Assembly: GCF_013009555.1 (NCBI RefSeq)
Contig: NZ_CP046176.1
Location: 3,937,501-4,001,500 of the forward strand
DNA from: Phocaeicola dorei
GTDB taxonomy: Bacteria > Bacteroidota > Bacteroidia > Bacteroidales > Bacteroidaceae
Length of the DNA: 64,000 nucleotides
Direction: 5' to 3'
In this document: piece by piece, positions 27,438 to 35,063 of the stretch
How the letters are laid out: each line of letters starts with the position of its first letter
Numbering within the stretch: position 1 is the stretch's first letter
Notes under the pieces: model-generated
Databases searched by the model: none
Seen by the model: only the letters and a program-made list of their open reading frames with translations
What the model was told of the DNA's origin: nothing
Translations under genes and position numbers: made by a program

Positions 27438-29324
27438 TTATTGTTTCTTTGTAGTAATCAATATCACGCCATTCTTGGCCTTGGCTCCATAAATGGCAGT
27501 ACCTGCCGCATCCTTCAACACCGAAATAGATTCAATATCCGAAGCATTCATTTTTTCCATTTGACTATAAGGCTTTTCTATCCCATCAACTATAAGCAAT
27601 GGTTTTTCCTTCCAATCTTTCAACGAAAAAGTTTCCTTACCTATCCGCAATGGATTTTCTTGAAAAACAGAGTCTGTCCTCAACTCCAAATGACGTGTTT
27701 CATTTGATTTTGTATCTTTACCGTCTAGTCTGAAAGTGACGGGAACCGTATATTTCACACGCACAGGCTGGCCTTTCTGCATACCCGGTTTCCATTTCGG
27801 CATAATGGAAATGACTCGGATGGCCTCACCGTCCAAATCCGGATCAATGCTCCTGACAACTTTGGGATTGGCTATATTACCATCTTTCTCAACTACAAAT
27901 TGTACAATAACCTTTCCCTGTACTCCAGCTTTCTGAGCCTCCACTGGATATTTGATATTCTTCCCCAAGAATTTCAAACATTCTCCCATACCACCCGGAA
28001 ACTCAGGCATCTCTTCAACAACCTGAAAAACCGGAACTTCATCAGAAGCTTCTTCACCACCTCCATAACCTACTACAACCACTTCCTGTGTCTTAGTTGT
28101 GATTTCTCCCTCCAAATACACTTTTAAAGATTTAATTTTTCCAATAAGTTTCTCTGTAATAGTCAATTCCTTTGTTTTCATATTTATATATGAAACACTC
28201 AAAGTAGCCCCAACAGGCATTGAAATAACAAAATTTCCATCTAAATCAGTGATCGTACCTGAAGTGGTACCTTTGATAATCACATTAGCACCTACAACCG
28301 GAGTGTTTGTACTTTTTTCTAATACCTGCCCTTGCACTTTTATTTCCTTTGCAGGATGTTTTTCGGGACTTTTAACCTCTTCGGTTTTCATAATTGCCGT
28401 TAAATCATTAACTTTGACGGCTGAAATCTCATCTAACTCACTAGAGATTTCGGGGCGGGCAAAGGCTGCCACGGCAATGACTGCCAATGGAAGCACATAC
28501 AGGTACTTGAGTCGTGCCCACGGATTGGATTTCTTTTTTAACATCATAGTAATACGTTTTTTAAGTGAACTGTGATTGAAGCTGTTGGCCATAGAGTAGA
28601 GCCTTGTGCCAACAGCTTTTTTTATTAATAACAACTGATATTTCTTTGCATCAATACCTTGTGCAATCACGCTTTCGTCCGCTTCGAACTCGTGTATGTT
28701 CTGTAGTTCCTGTTTCAATAACCAGGAAGCAGGATTGAACCATTGGAAAAAGATGCAGATATCCGCTATAAGTAAATCTATGGAATGTCTCTTCCGTATA
28801 TGAGCGTATTCATGCGTCAGTATTTCCTCACCGTTTTCCTTCAGGTCTTTCTCAGAGATCACTACAAACTTCATCCAACTGAACGGAGCGATTTCTTTTT
28901 GGTGGGTTATCAGCGTAATACCATTTTCCTGACGGACAAGGGTGCTACCCTTTATCAGCCTCAACATACGGGTCAGCGACCATACATTACGTAAAAAGAA
29001 GAATACAATACCCAACAAATAAACCATCAGCAGCGCTTCACGCCACATAATAGCAGATTCGGGAGCAGTTTCTATAGTAGCAGTCCGATTAAGACTAGCC
29101 ATAAGCAGCAGTTCTTCCCAAGTCAGCAATTGTTGGCTGACTTCCATCGGTTCTTTCATGGTCACTTCCACAAAGGGAATGGCACAGGACAATATCAGTA
29201 TTCCCAACAAAGCAATACGGTTAAAACGATGGAATGTTTCACGGCTCAGCAACAGGCGGTAAAATAAATAGAATACCGCCAGACAGACTGCCGACTTTAC
29301 AATATATACAAAAAATGCTCCCAT
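27438..29324 (-). CDS. M56 (BlaR1-like) metallopeptidase fused to carboxypeptidase-regulatory, TonB-C and receptor-plug domains
   Basis: A 628-residue inner-membrane protein. Residues 1 to about 290 form the M56 peptidase: four membrane helices with the zinc motif HEYAH (near 169) and the third ligand in EFEADESVI (near 215). A CarboxypepD_reg-like beta domain follows (about 325-400: GQVLEKSTNTPVVGANVII), then a TonB C-terminal domain (about 440-530: PEFPGGMGECLKFLGKNIKY and VKYTVPVTFRLDG). The end resembles the plug segment of SusC-type receptors (IESISVLKDAAGTAIYGAKA). BlaR1 relatives cleave BlaI-type repressors, and one is encoded 33 bp upstream. The extra domains suggest that it senses the state of the outer membrane or of TonB. 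Confidence 0.88.
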   Translation of the reverse strand: MGAFFVYIVKSAVCLAVFYLFYRLLLSRETFHRFNRIALLGILILSCAIPFVEVTMKEPMEVSQQLLTWEELLLMASLNRTATIETAPESAIMWREALLMVYLLGIVFFFLRNVWSLTRMLRLIKGSTLVRQENGITLITHQKEIAPFSWMKFVVISEKDLKENGEEILTHEYAHIRKRHSIDLLIADICIFFQWFNPASWLLKQELQNIHEFEADESVIAQGIDAKKYQLLLIKKAVGTRLYSMANSFNHSSLKKRITMMLKKKSNPWARLKYLYVLPLAVIAVAAFARPEISSELDEISAVKVNDLTAIMKTEEVKSPEKHPAKEIKVQGQVLEKSTNTPVVGANVIIKGTTSGTITDLDGNFVISMPVGATLSVSYINMKTKELTITEKLIGKIKSLKVYLEGEITTKTQEVVVVGYGGGEEASDEVPVFQVVEEMPEFPGGMGECLKFLGKNIKYPVEAQKAGVQGKVIVQFVVEKDGNIANPKVVRSIDPDLDGEAIRVISIMPKWKPGMQKGQPVRVKYTVPVTFRLDGKDTKSNETRHLELRTDSVFQENPLRIGKETFSLKDWKEKPLLIVDGIEKPYSQMEKMNASDIESISVLKDAAGTAIYGAKAKNGVILITTKKQ

Positions 29325-29357
29325 AGTATGTATCTTTAATTATTCTCTTTATCCGGA

Positions 29358-29720
29358 TTATTCATGCGCCTTTTCCACATCCCGGATAAGCTGCTTCAAT
29401 TCATCCAGAGAAATCTCCTCCTCCTTCACCAGTGAAGAAACCGCTCCTAAATAAGAGTTATTGAAATATTTACTGATAACCCCTTTCAACGTCTTCTTCT
29501 TAAAATCATCACAGCTTACCACCGCATAATACTGATAGGTATTTCCAAATACCTCATGACTGAGAAACCCCTTTTCCTCCAATCCTCTCACAATGGTAGA
29601 CAGAGTATTGAAATGTGGACGCGGTTCATCATAAAAATCAAGTAACTGTTTTACAAACAACGGGCCTTTTTCCCAAAAATAACCCATAATCTCTTCTTCC
29701 TTTGCTGTCAACATTTTCAT
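29358..29720 (-). CDS. BlaI/MecI/CopY family transcriptional repressor
   Basis: A winged-helix dimeric repressor of 120 residues from the ATG at 29720. A GTG at 29741 would add seven residues, but the family normally starts as here, close before LTAKEEEIMGYFWEKG. The DNA-binding helix region is PRPHFNTLSTIVRGLEEKGFLSHE and the C-terminal dimerisation helices contain YFNNSYLGAVSSLVKEEEI. Family repressors are inactivated by cleavage by a partner M56 sensor, which is the next gene. Three 17-bp dyads lie directly upstream and are the likely binding sites, so the operon is probably autoregulated. Confidence 0.93.
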   Translation of the reverse strand: MKMLTAKEEEIMGYFWEKGPLFVKQLLDFYDEPRPHFNTLSTIVRGLEEKGFLSHEVFGNTYQYYAVVSCDDFKKKTLKGVISKYFNNSYLGAVSSLVKEEEISLDELKQLIRDVEKAHE

Positions 29721-29745
29721 AATCTTTCTTTTGATTATCACAAAG

Positions 29746-29806
29746 AACTAAAACTTTTAGTTATAAAACTAATTTTCATAGTTAAAGTAAACTAAAAGCT
29801 TTAGTT
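29746..29806. promoter_or_regulatory. three tandem 17-bp operator dyads for the BlaI-type repressor
   Basis: Three sites share the form AACTA-N7-TAGTT: 29746-29762 (perfect dyad around one central base), 29767-29783 (outer 5 bp of each arm only) and 29790-29806 (7-bp arms around AGC). Their centres are 21 and 23 bp apart, close to two helical turns, as expected for cooperative binding on one DNA face. They lie 26-86 bp upstream of the repressor ATG, overlapping where its promoter must be. Confidence 0.8.
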
Positions 29807-29821
29807 ACCTGCTGTAAAACA

Positions 29822-29861
29822 GTATATCCCGTTTTCATCAGTAGGTGAAAACGGGATATAC
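29822..29861 (-). terminator. 15-bp perfect hairpin after the polysaccharide locus
   Basis: Arms GTATATCCCGTTTTC (29822-29836) and its exact complement (29847-29861) surround a 10-nt loop. It lies 71 bp past the GH88 stop at the 3' end of the polysaccharide locus and just before the BlaI operators. On the minus strand it is followed by TGTTTTAC, a short T-run, so it probably insulates the two units. Confidence 0.65.
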
Positions 29862-29931
29862 TTATCATAAATAATCCACCTATAAGGAAACTACAGATCT
29901 CTATATACTTTATACTTCCCTGAACAATCTA

Positions 29932-31155
29932 TTATTCGTCAATGACCGGTTTATTCTCCGTCAGCCTTTTCAGGCGGAGAAGTGCCTCCATATAATAATA
30001 ATCAGCATAAATGATGGATGCATCAATCTCTGATTCGGCAGGCAAGTGTCCTGTGGAATGAAGCAGGAAAGCAGGTTTACTTTCACCACACTGGTATTTG
30101 TCAGAACTCAGACTGGTTAGCATTTTTACAGCCGCCTGTTTATATTCCAATGCTTTTTCAGCGGGCAGATAACCGGACAATTCTAATAAAGCAGAAGCTA
30201 CCACACAAGCGGCAGAAGCATCCCGGGGAGCATCGGGAATGGACGGATCATTAAAATCCCAATAAGGAATATAGTCTTCGGGCAGATTTTTCAGATATAC
30301 ATCCGTTACTTTTTGTACAAAATCGAGGTAACGGACATCTTTTGTTTCCCGATAAACGACTGTATAACCATAGATAGCCCATGCCTGACCACGAGCCCAC
30401 ATACTGTCATCCGAATAACCTTGATGGGTCACTCCCTTGATAAATTCACCTGTCAGAGTATCATACACTGCTACATGATAAGAGGTATAATCCGGACGAA
30501 AATGATATTTCATCGTCTTATCCGCATGAGCCACGGCAATGTCAAACAAATAAGGATTACCTCCATTCTTGGCTGCCCAGAAAAGCATTTCCAGATTGAT
30601 CATATTGTCCATGATGGTATTATGACCGCCAAACATTTTCACATTGCGAGGCCATGAAAGCATAGTACCTACACGGGGATTGAACAATGCTGATAACGAA
30701 TCAGCCGTATTGATTATAACTTGCTTATATTCCGGATTACCGGTCAGACGATAACCGTTACCATAGCTACAAAAAACCAAAAAACCAAAATCATGATCGT
30801 ATGCAGGAATCTCCGAGAGAAATTTCAAAGAAGCAGTAAACTTTTCGGCCTCTTCCTTTATTTTCGGATCTTGTGTATATTCATAATCATACCACAAGAT
30901 GCCCGGCCAGAAACCTCCGCACCATTCTTCCTTACTCACTTTACGATAGTTCCAGTCAGACTGGCCATCCATTATGTTACGAGGCATCATAGTGTAATCT
31001 ACCTCCCGCCCTTTTCCATGCATAACCTCCAAAGTACGATGTACCTGGCGATCACAATATTCCAAAGCTCTGTCCACCTCCAGTTTGTTGTCTACTTCAG
31101 TACAGGCTGAAAGCAGACATAACCCTATACCTACTAATAGATTTTTTGTATTCAT
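29932..31155 (-). CDS. unsaturated glucuronyl hydrolase family, GH88, lipoprotein
   Basis: Removes delta-4,5-unsaturated uronic acids from the non-reducing end of oligosaccharides made by polysaccharide lyases. From the ATG at 31155 the protein has 407 residues and a lipobox (LCLLSACTE). The start is chosen because an in-frame extension to 31200 would overlap the GH43 gene. The (alpha/alpha)6 barrel shows WCGGFWPGILWYDYEYT, HDFGFLVFCSYGNGYRLTG, NTIMDNMINLEMLFWAA with the expected catalytic Asp, and WARGQAWAIYGYTVVYRET. This looks like GH88 rather than the related GH105. It fits functionally with the two heparinase-type lyases upstream. Confidence 0.88.
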   Translation of the reverse strand: MNTKNLLVGIGLCLLSACTEVDNKLEVDRALEYCDRQVHRTLEVMHGKGREVDYTMMPRNIMDGQSDWNYRKVSKEEWCGGFWPGILWYDYEYTQDPKIKEEAEKFTASLKFLSEIPAYDHDFGFLVFCSYGNGYRLTGNPEYKQVIINTADSLSALFNPRVGTMLSWPRNVKMFGGHNTIMDNMINLEMLFWAAKNGGNPYLFDIAVAHADKTMKYHFRPDYTSYHVAVYDTLTGEFIKGVTHQGYSDDSMWARGQAWAIYGYTVVYRETKDVRYLDFVQKVTDVYLKNLPEDYIPYWDFNDPSIPDAPRDASAACVVASALLELSGYLPAEKALEYKQAAVKMLTSLSSDKYQCGESKPAFLLHSTGHLPAESEIDASIIYADYYYMEALLRLKRLTENKPVIDE

Positions 31156-31171
31156 AATTATCCTTTCTTTT

Positions 31172-32821
31172 TTACTTATTGATACGGAACCAATCGGCAT
31201 CTACCCAACCTCTTTCCTTACCATAAGGAGCTGTACTGAATAATCCTACTTTCGCTCCTATCCACTTACCCTGACGAGCGGTAAAAGGCACTCCGGCCGA
31301 TGTATATTTCCTGCCGTCCAGACTGTAGCTGAAATAACAGATACCTCCCCCAGTTACTTTCACCTGCAAATAAATATCACGCTCATAATTGGGATAGAGC
31401 CCGGCTCCGAACCGGCGGCTTACAGGTAATTCCGCAAGACGGGTCACTGTTTCAGGAGACCATTGCTCCGCATCCTTGCAGACCACTTGATTCAATATAA
31501 ATTTATCACCTTCTTTTACTACACCCAGATAGCCATAATCCCACCCCATCACTATCAGTCCGGACTGCTGTCCGTCTGCTTTCGCCGAAACTTTCAGTTT
31601 GGCAGTCACTGTAAATTCTTCGGCAGGGAATTTTTGTAACAAGAGATTCGGCACCTCCCAAAAATTCACAAAATCCTTGGACAAAATATGTCCATATATA
31701 CGAATGTAACCCAAATCAGAGGTAAAGCCAAACGTATCCTGGTAATTGGCATGCCATTCCCATTGCAAGCCCAATTGCCTTGTGTTGAATTCATCACTCT
31801 CAATCGGTGTCTCTATAGGATAAGTCCTGCCTACATCCGGCTTTTTATATCGTTTTACAGGTTCACCACACCCATCTCCATCCTTGTCCTCCCCAATCAC
31901 GGGCCAATCATTTTCCCACTTCATAGGATTCAAGTGCAAAACTCTACCATACATAGCTTTATCTTGAAAATTGATAAACCAAGACTCGCCTGTACAAGTT
32001 TCCACCCATCCTCCCTGATGAGGACCATTTATATCTGTATCTCCCTGAGCCATAACAATTTTCGATTCGTATGGGCCATACACATTACGAGAACGAAGTG
32101 CCAACTGCCAACCTGTCACCACCCCTCCTGCAGGAGCCAAAATGTAGTAATATCCATTACGTTTGTAAAACTTAGGCCCCTCGATGGTGTGATTCACCCC
32201 ATCATTACCATCAAAAACCAATACAGGTTCACTAATGACTTTTGTACCTCCCGCATTCATCTCACAAACCGTAATCACACTATTGAATGCGGCACGACTG
32301 CCCGCCCACGCATGTACCAAATACACTTTTCCATCCTCATCCCACAACGGAGTAGGATCTATCATTCCTTTCCCGGCCTTTACCAAGACCGGCTTTTCCC
32401 ATTCACCCAACGGATCTTTAGTCTTTACCATGAAAATACCCCAATCGGGATCTCCCCAATAGATAAAAAACTCACCGTTGTGGTAACGGATAGAAGGAGC
32501 CCATACCCCTTTTCCATGTTGAGGAGCGTTAAAGAAGCCGGTCGGCTCTATCTCCTTCAAGGCATAGTTTGCCAAACGCCAGTTGACCAAATCCTTTGAA
32601 TGAAGAATGGGCAATCCCGGAGCGCAGCCAAAACTGGAAGCGGTCATGTAAAAATCATCACCTGCGGCACAAACATCCGGATCAGAGTAATCCGCATGAA
32701 TAATCGGATTAATATACGTACCGTCTTTCTGATCGGGCACCCATACCTTGGATACATACTGAGCATCTGCCTGTTGCCATGCACCACATACTAAAGCCGC
32801 TATAATCACTATCTTTTTCAT
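31172..32821 (-). CDS. glycoside hydrolase family 43 with C-terminal beta-sandwich
   Basis: A 549-residue secreted GH43 enzyme (signal peptide 1-20). The five-bladed propeller (about 30-330) carries the three family acids: base Asp in HADYSDPDVCAAGDDFYM (near 46), pKa-modulating Asp in MIDPTPLWDEDGKVYLVHAW (near 157) and acid Glu in HTIEGPKFYKRNGYYYI (near 214). The remainder is a concanavalin-like beta-xylosidase C-terminal domain. Members cleave arabinofuranosides, xylosides or galactans; the architecture suggests an exo-acting arabinofuranosidase, xylosidase or related activity, but linkage cannot be read from sequence. It lies 16 bp upstream of the GH88 gene. Confidence 0.9.
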   Translation of the reverse strand: MKKIVIIAALVCGAWQQADAQYVSKVWVPDQKDGTYINPIIHADYSDPDVCAAGDDFYMTASSFGCAPGLPILHSKDLVNWRLANYALKEIEPTGFFNAPQHGKGVWAPSIRYHNGEFFIYWGDPDWGIFMVKTKDPLGEWEKPVLVKAGKGMIDPTPLWDEDGKVYLVHAWAGSRAAFNSVITVCEMNAGGTKVISEPVLVFDGNDGVNHTIEGPKFYKRNGYYYILAPAGGVVTGWQLALRSRNVYGPYESKIVMAQGDTDINGPHQGGWVETCTGESWFINFQDKAMYGRVLHLNPMKWENDWPVIGEDKDGDGCGEPVKRYKKPDVGRTYPIETPIESDEFNTRQLGLQWEWHANYQDTFGFTSDLGYIRIYGHILSKDFVNFWEVPNLLLQKFPAEEFTVTAKLKVSAKADGQQSGLIVMGWDYGYLGVVKEGDKFILNQVVCKDAEQWSPETVTRLAELPVSRRFGAGLYPNYERDIYLQVKVTGGGICYFSYSLDGRKYTSAGVPFTARQGKWIGAKVGLFSTAPYGKERGWVDADWFRINK

Positions 32822-32975
32822 TCTTACCTATTATAAAAATGCCCTGAAACAATCATTCTTACCTTAAAAAACGTACTCTATTAAACTAAAAAATCACCTA
32901 ACCTTCATTTTTGTTAACCTAATCTATCTATAATACGGACAAGAAAACCAATACACTCAACGAAAGTGGTTATTT

Positions 32976-34913
32976 TTATAATACTTGTCCTCTATACTTT
33001 TTATATTCTTCTATTTCCTGATCCGTCGCTGGCACGAGTTGCATGGCCACACCACCTCCAGGCTTTAATGCGAACTGCATGATTTGAGAAGAATCCACCA
33101 ACAAACGGGTACATTTCACCTGAGTACGAGTCTTCATTTTATCTCCCCCATCTGTATAAATACGGGCCAGATAGGTCTTTCCCTTATCTAAAAATGAAAG
33201 ATTTACCGATTGAGCAGAACCTTCATTATTAGTCAAAGCTCCTACAAACCAGTCATTACCTTTGCGACGCGCCATAGTTATACACTTACCCGGAGCACCT
33301 TCTAATACTTTTGTATCATCAAATACGGTTTGCAGATTCTCGAACCATTCTATTTCGGGCTCCCCTTGATAGAATGAAGGGCGGTCATACCAGAAGATAG
33401 TTTGTAAAGGACTATAAAAAATCAATGAAGCCGCCAACTGATGAGCATGGGTGTTCTTCAGGCGTTTGTCGAAATAACAGATGGTATAATCTGCCGCCCC
33501 ATTAATCATACGAGTGAAAGGAAGAATGGTATTATGCGTTGCGTCTGGAAATTCCTCGTTTCCACGTATCCCCTCCTGAGTAAGTAAATTGGGATAAGTA
33601 CGACTAAAGCCTGAAGGACGGAACTCATCATGAATATTAATCAGCAATTTATTCTCGGCAGCCAGACGAACCATATCATGTAACCAAGTAGCCCATCGAT
33701 GACTGGCATACTGTACGAAACCGGATTTCACACCTACGACTCCCCACTTATGCAGCAATGGAAAAAGCTCATGCATCTGTTTCATCAGGGCATGCTGATT
33801 GACATACACCCATACACCTACCCCTTTTTCTTTCCCGTATGCTATGACACGAGGCATGTCCAATTTGGAAACGACCTTCGTGGCATCTCCGTCATGAGAG
33901 GTACAGGGCATATACCATTGCCAATCAAACAGCATATAGGGGATATGATGGGCGGCACAGAAATCAATCGTGGCTATGGCTCCTTCAGTAGTAATGGTGG
34001 TCTCACGCATAATCTTACCCGGCTTTATCCAATCCGTATCGGTTATCTCACAAGGAGGATTCAGGTTCTGGATGATGTCGTTGTGTTCCAGCAATTCCCC
34101 CGGCTTATCAGCCGCCATGATAATTTTCCATGGAGTAGCATAATAAGTAACAATATCCACAGGGCTATACATGACCGAAGTCAGTGTATTCTGTTTAGTT
34201 GGAGAAGCTACAAACTTAGTCAGACACCAGTCATCTACATCGGCATCAGTCAAAGCTACCCACAGCCCATTGGGAAGTTCTACGGTCAAGGCACGTTCTA
34301 CCGGCAATTTGATGTCATTAATGGCAAGGCGCTCAAAAGGAGCTTGCGCCCATTGCTCCGTCCACGCCACCGCACCGGGGGAAAACGTATATTCAGTCAG
34401 ATCCCCCACCACTTTATGAAAAATGGCCTGTGGATGTTCAGGAAAAAAATAACGGAAAGCGATGCCTTCATCATACGCACGTACTTCTATGTTCAAACGA
34501 TAATTAGAACCATCCTTTTTAGAAAGGTACATGGTAGCTGCATTATAAGCGTCATGTATCGTGCTGCGCTCTCCATACAAAGGATGCCATGTCTTGTCAA
34601 CGGCAGGTTGATAAATAACACTGTCCACTTCCAGATTGTCCATCCAACAATTTGCCTGATTAATTTTACGGGCAAGCGCCAGTTCCCAAGTACGGTTATC
34701 CAGCTGAAGACCGGCACGGGAGTTTCCGACAACCTCTCTGCCTCTATATTTTACCTGATATACCATCTCATTTACCGAAGAAGAAATTCTCTCCTGCCTG
34801 AACATGACTTCATGAACTCCCTCCGGGGACATCAATTTCAATTCTTTAGAATGACCTGCATAAAGTGAAACCGTACAGGTCAACGCACATGCTATGAATA
34901 CTATTTTTTTCAT
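32976..34913 (-). CDS. glycoside hydrolase family 97
   Basis: A 645-residue secreted GH97 protein (signal peptide MKKIVFIACALTCTVSLYAG). An N-terminal beta-sandwich (about 25-280) precedes the barrel with AAHHIPYMLFDWQWY (near 325), INIHDEFRPSGFSRTYPN (near 430) and THNTILPFTRMINGAADYT (near 465), then a C-terminal beta domain. At the strand where retaining alpha-galactosidases have VKxDF, this protein has VKSGFV, matching the inverting SusB-like subgroup; the Glu in HDEFRP and RGNEEF fits as well. An inverting alpha-glucosidase-type activity is therefore more likely than alpha-galactosidase. Confidence 0.88.
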   Translation of the reverse strand: MKKIVFIACALTCTVSLYAGHSKELKLMSPEGVHEVMFRQERISSSVNEMVYQVKYRGREVVGNSRAGLQLDNRTWELALARKINQANCWMDNLEVDSVIYQPAVDKTWHPLYGERSTIHDAYNAATMYLSKKDGSNYRLNIEVRAYDEGIAFRYFFPEHPQAIFHKVVGDLTEYTFSPGAVAWTEQWAQAPFERLAINDIKLPVERALTVELPNGLWVALTDADVDDWCLTKFVASPTKQNTLTSVMYSPVDIVTYYATPWKIIMAADKPGELLEHNDIIQNLNPPCEITDTDWIKPGKIMRETTITTEGAIATIDFCAAHHIPYMLFDWQWYMPCTSHDGDATKVVSKLDMPRVIAYGKEKGVGVWVYVNQHALMKQMHELFPLLHKWGVVGVKSGFVQYASHRWATWLHDMVRLAAENKLLINIHDEFRPSGFSRTYPNLLTQEGIRGNEEFPDATHNTILPFTRMINGAADYTICYFDKRLKNTHAHQLAASLIFYSPLQTIFWYDRPSFYQGEPEIEWFENLQTVFDDTKVLEGAPGKCITMARRKGNDWFVGALTNNEGSAQSVNLSFLDKGKTYLARIYTDGGDKMKTRTQVKCTRLLVDSSQIMQFALKPGGGVAMQLVPATDQEIEEYKKYRGQVL

Positions 34914-35005
34914 AATGATAATGACTACTTTTTATATTGGTAGTACGGATGAACCGGAAAACTCACTCAATGAAAGGAAAAATAAAATATACCAGTAAAA
35001 AAACA

Positions 35006-35046
35006 ATTCACCGCAGAGACTCATGCTGAATATCCCTGCGGTGAAT
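35006..35046 (-). terminator. terminator between the lyase and GH97 genes
   Basis: Perfect 11-bp arms (ATTCACCGCAG at 35006-35016, CTGCGGTGAAT at 35036-35046) are followed on the minus strand by TGTTTTTTTAC. It lies 18 bp past the stop of the lyase at 35064, so GH97-GH43-GH88 may be a separate or attenuated transcript. Confidence 0.85.
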
Positions 35047-35063
35047 AAGGAAGCACAAAAAAA

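Noticed and set aside
29358..29720. Interpretation of the BlaI/M56 pair as a beta-lactam resistance operon
   Set aside because: No beta-lactamase or penicillin-binding protein gene is in the operon, and the M56 protein carries TonB and plug-like domains instead of a penicillin-binding sensor.
33699..34868. 389-codon open frame on the plus strand opposite the GH97 gene
   Set aside because: It is the shadow of a strongly supported GH97 gene, has no signal or domain resemblance, and several other long antisense frames of the same kind occur opposite the other hydrolase genes.
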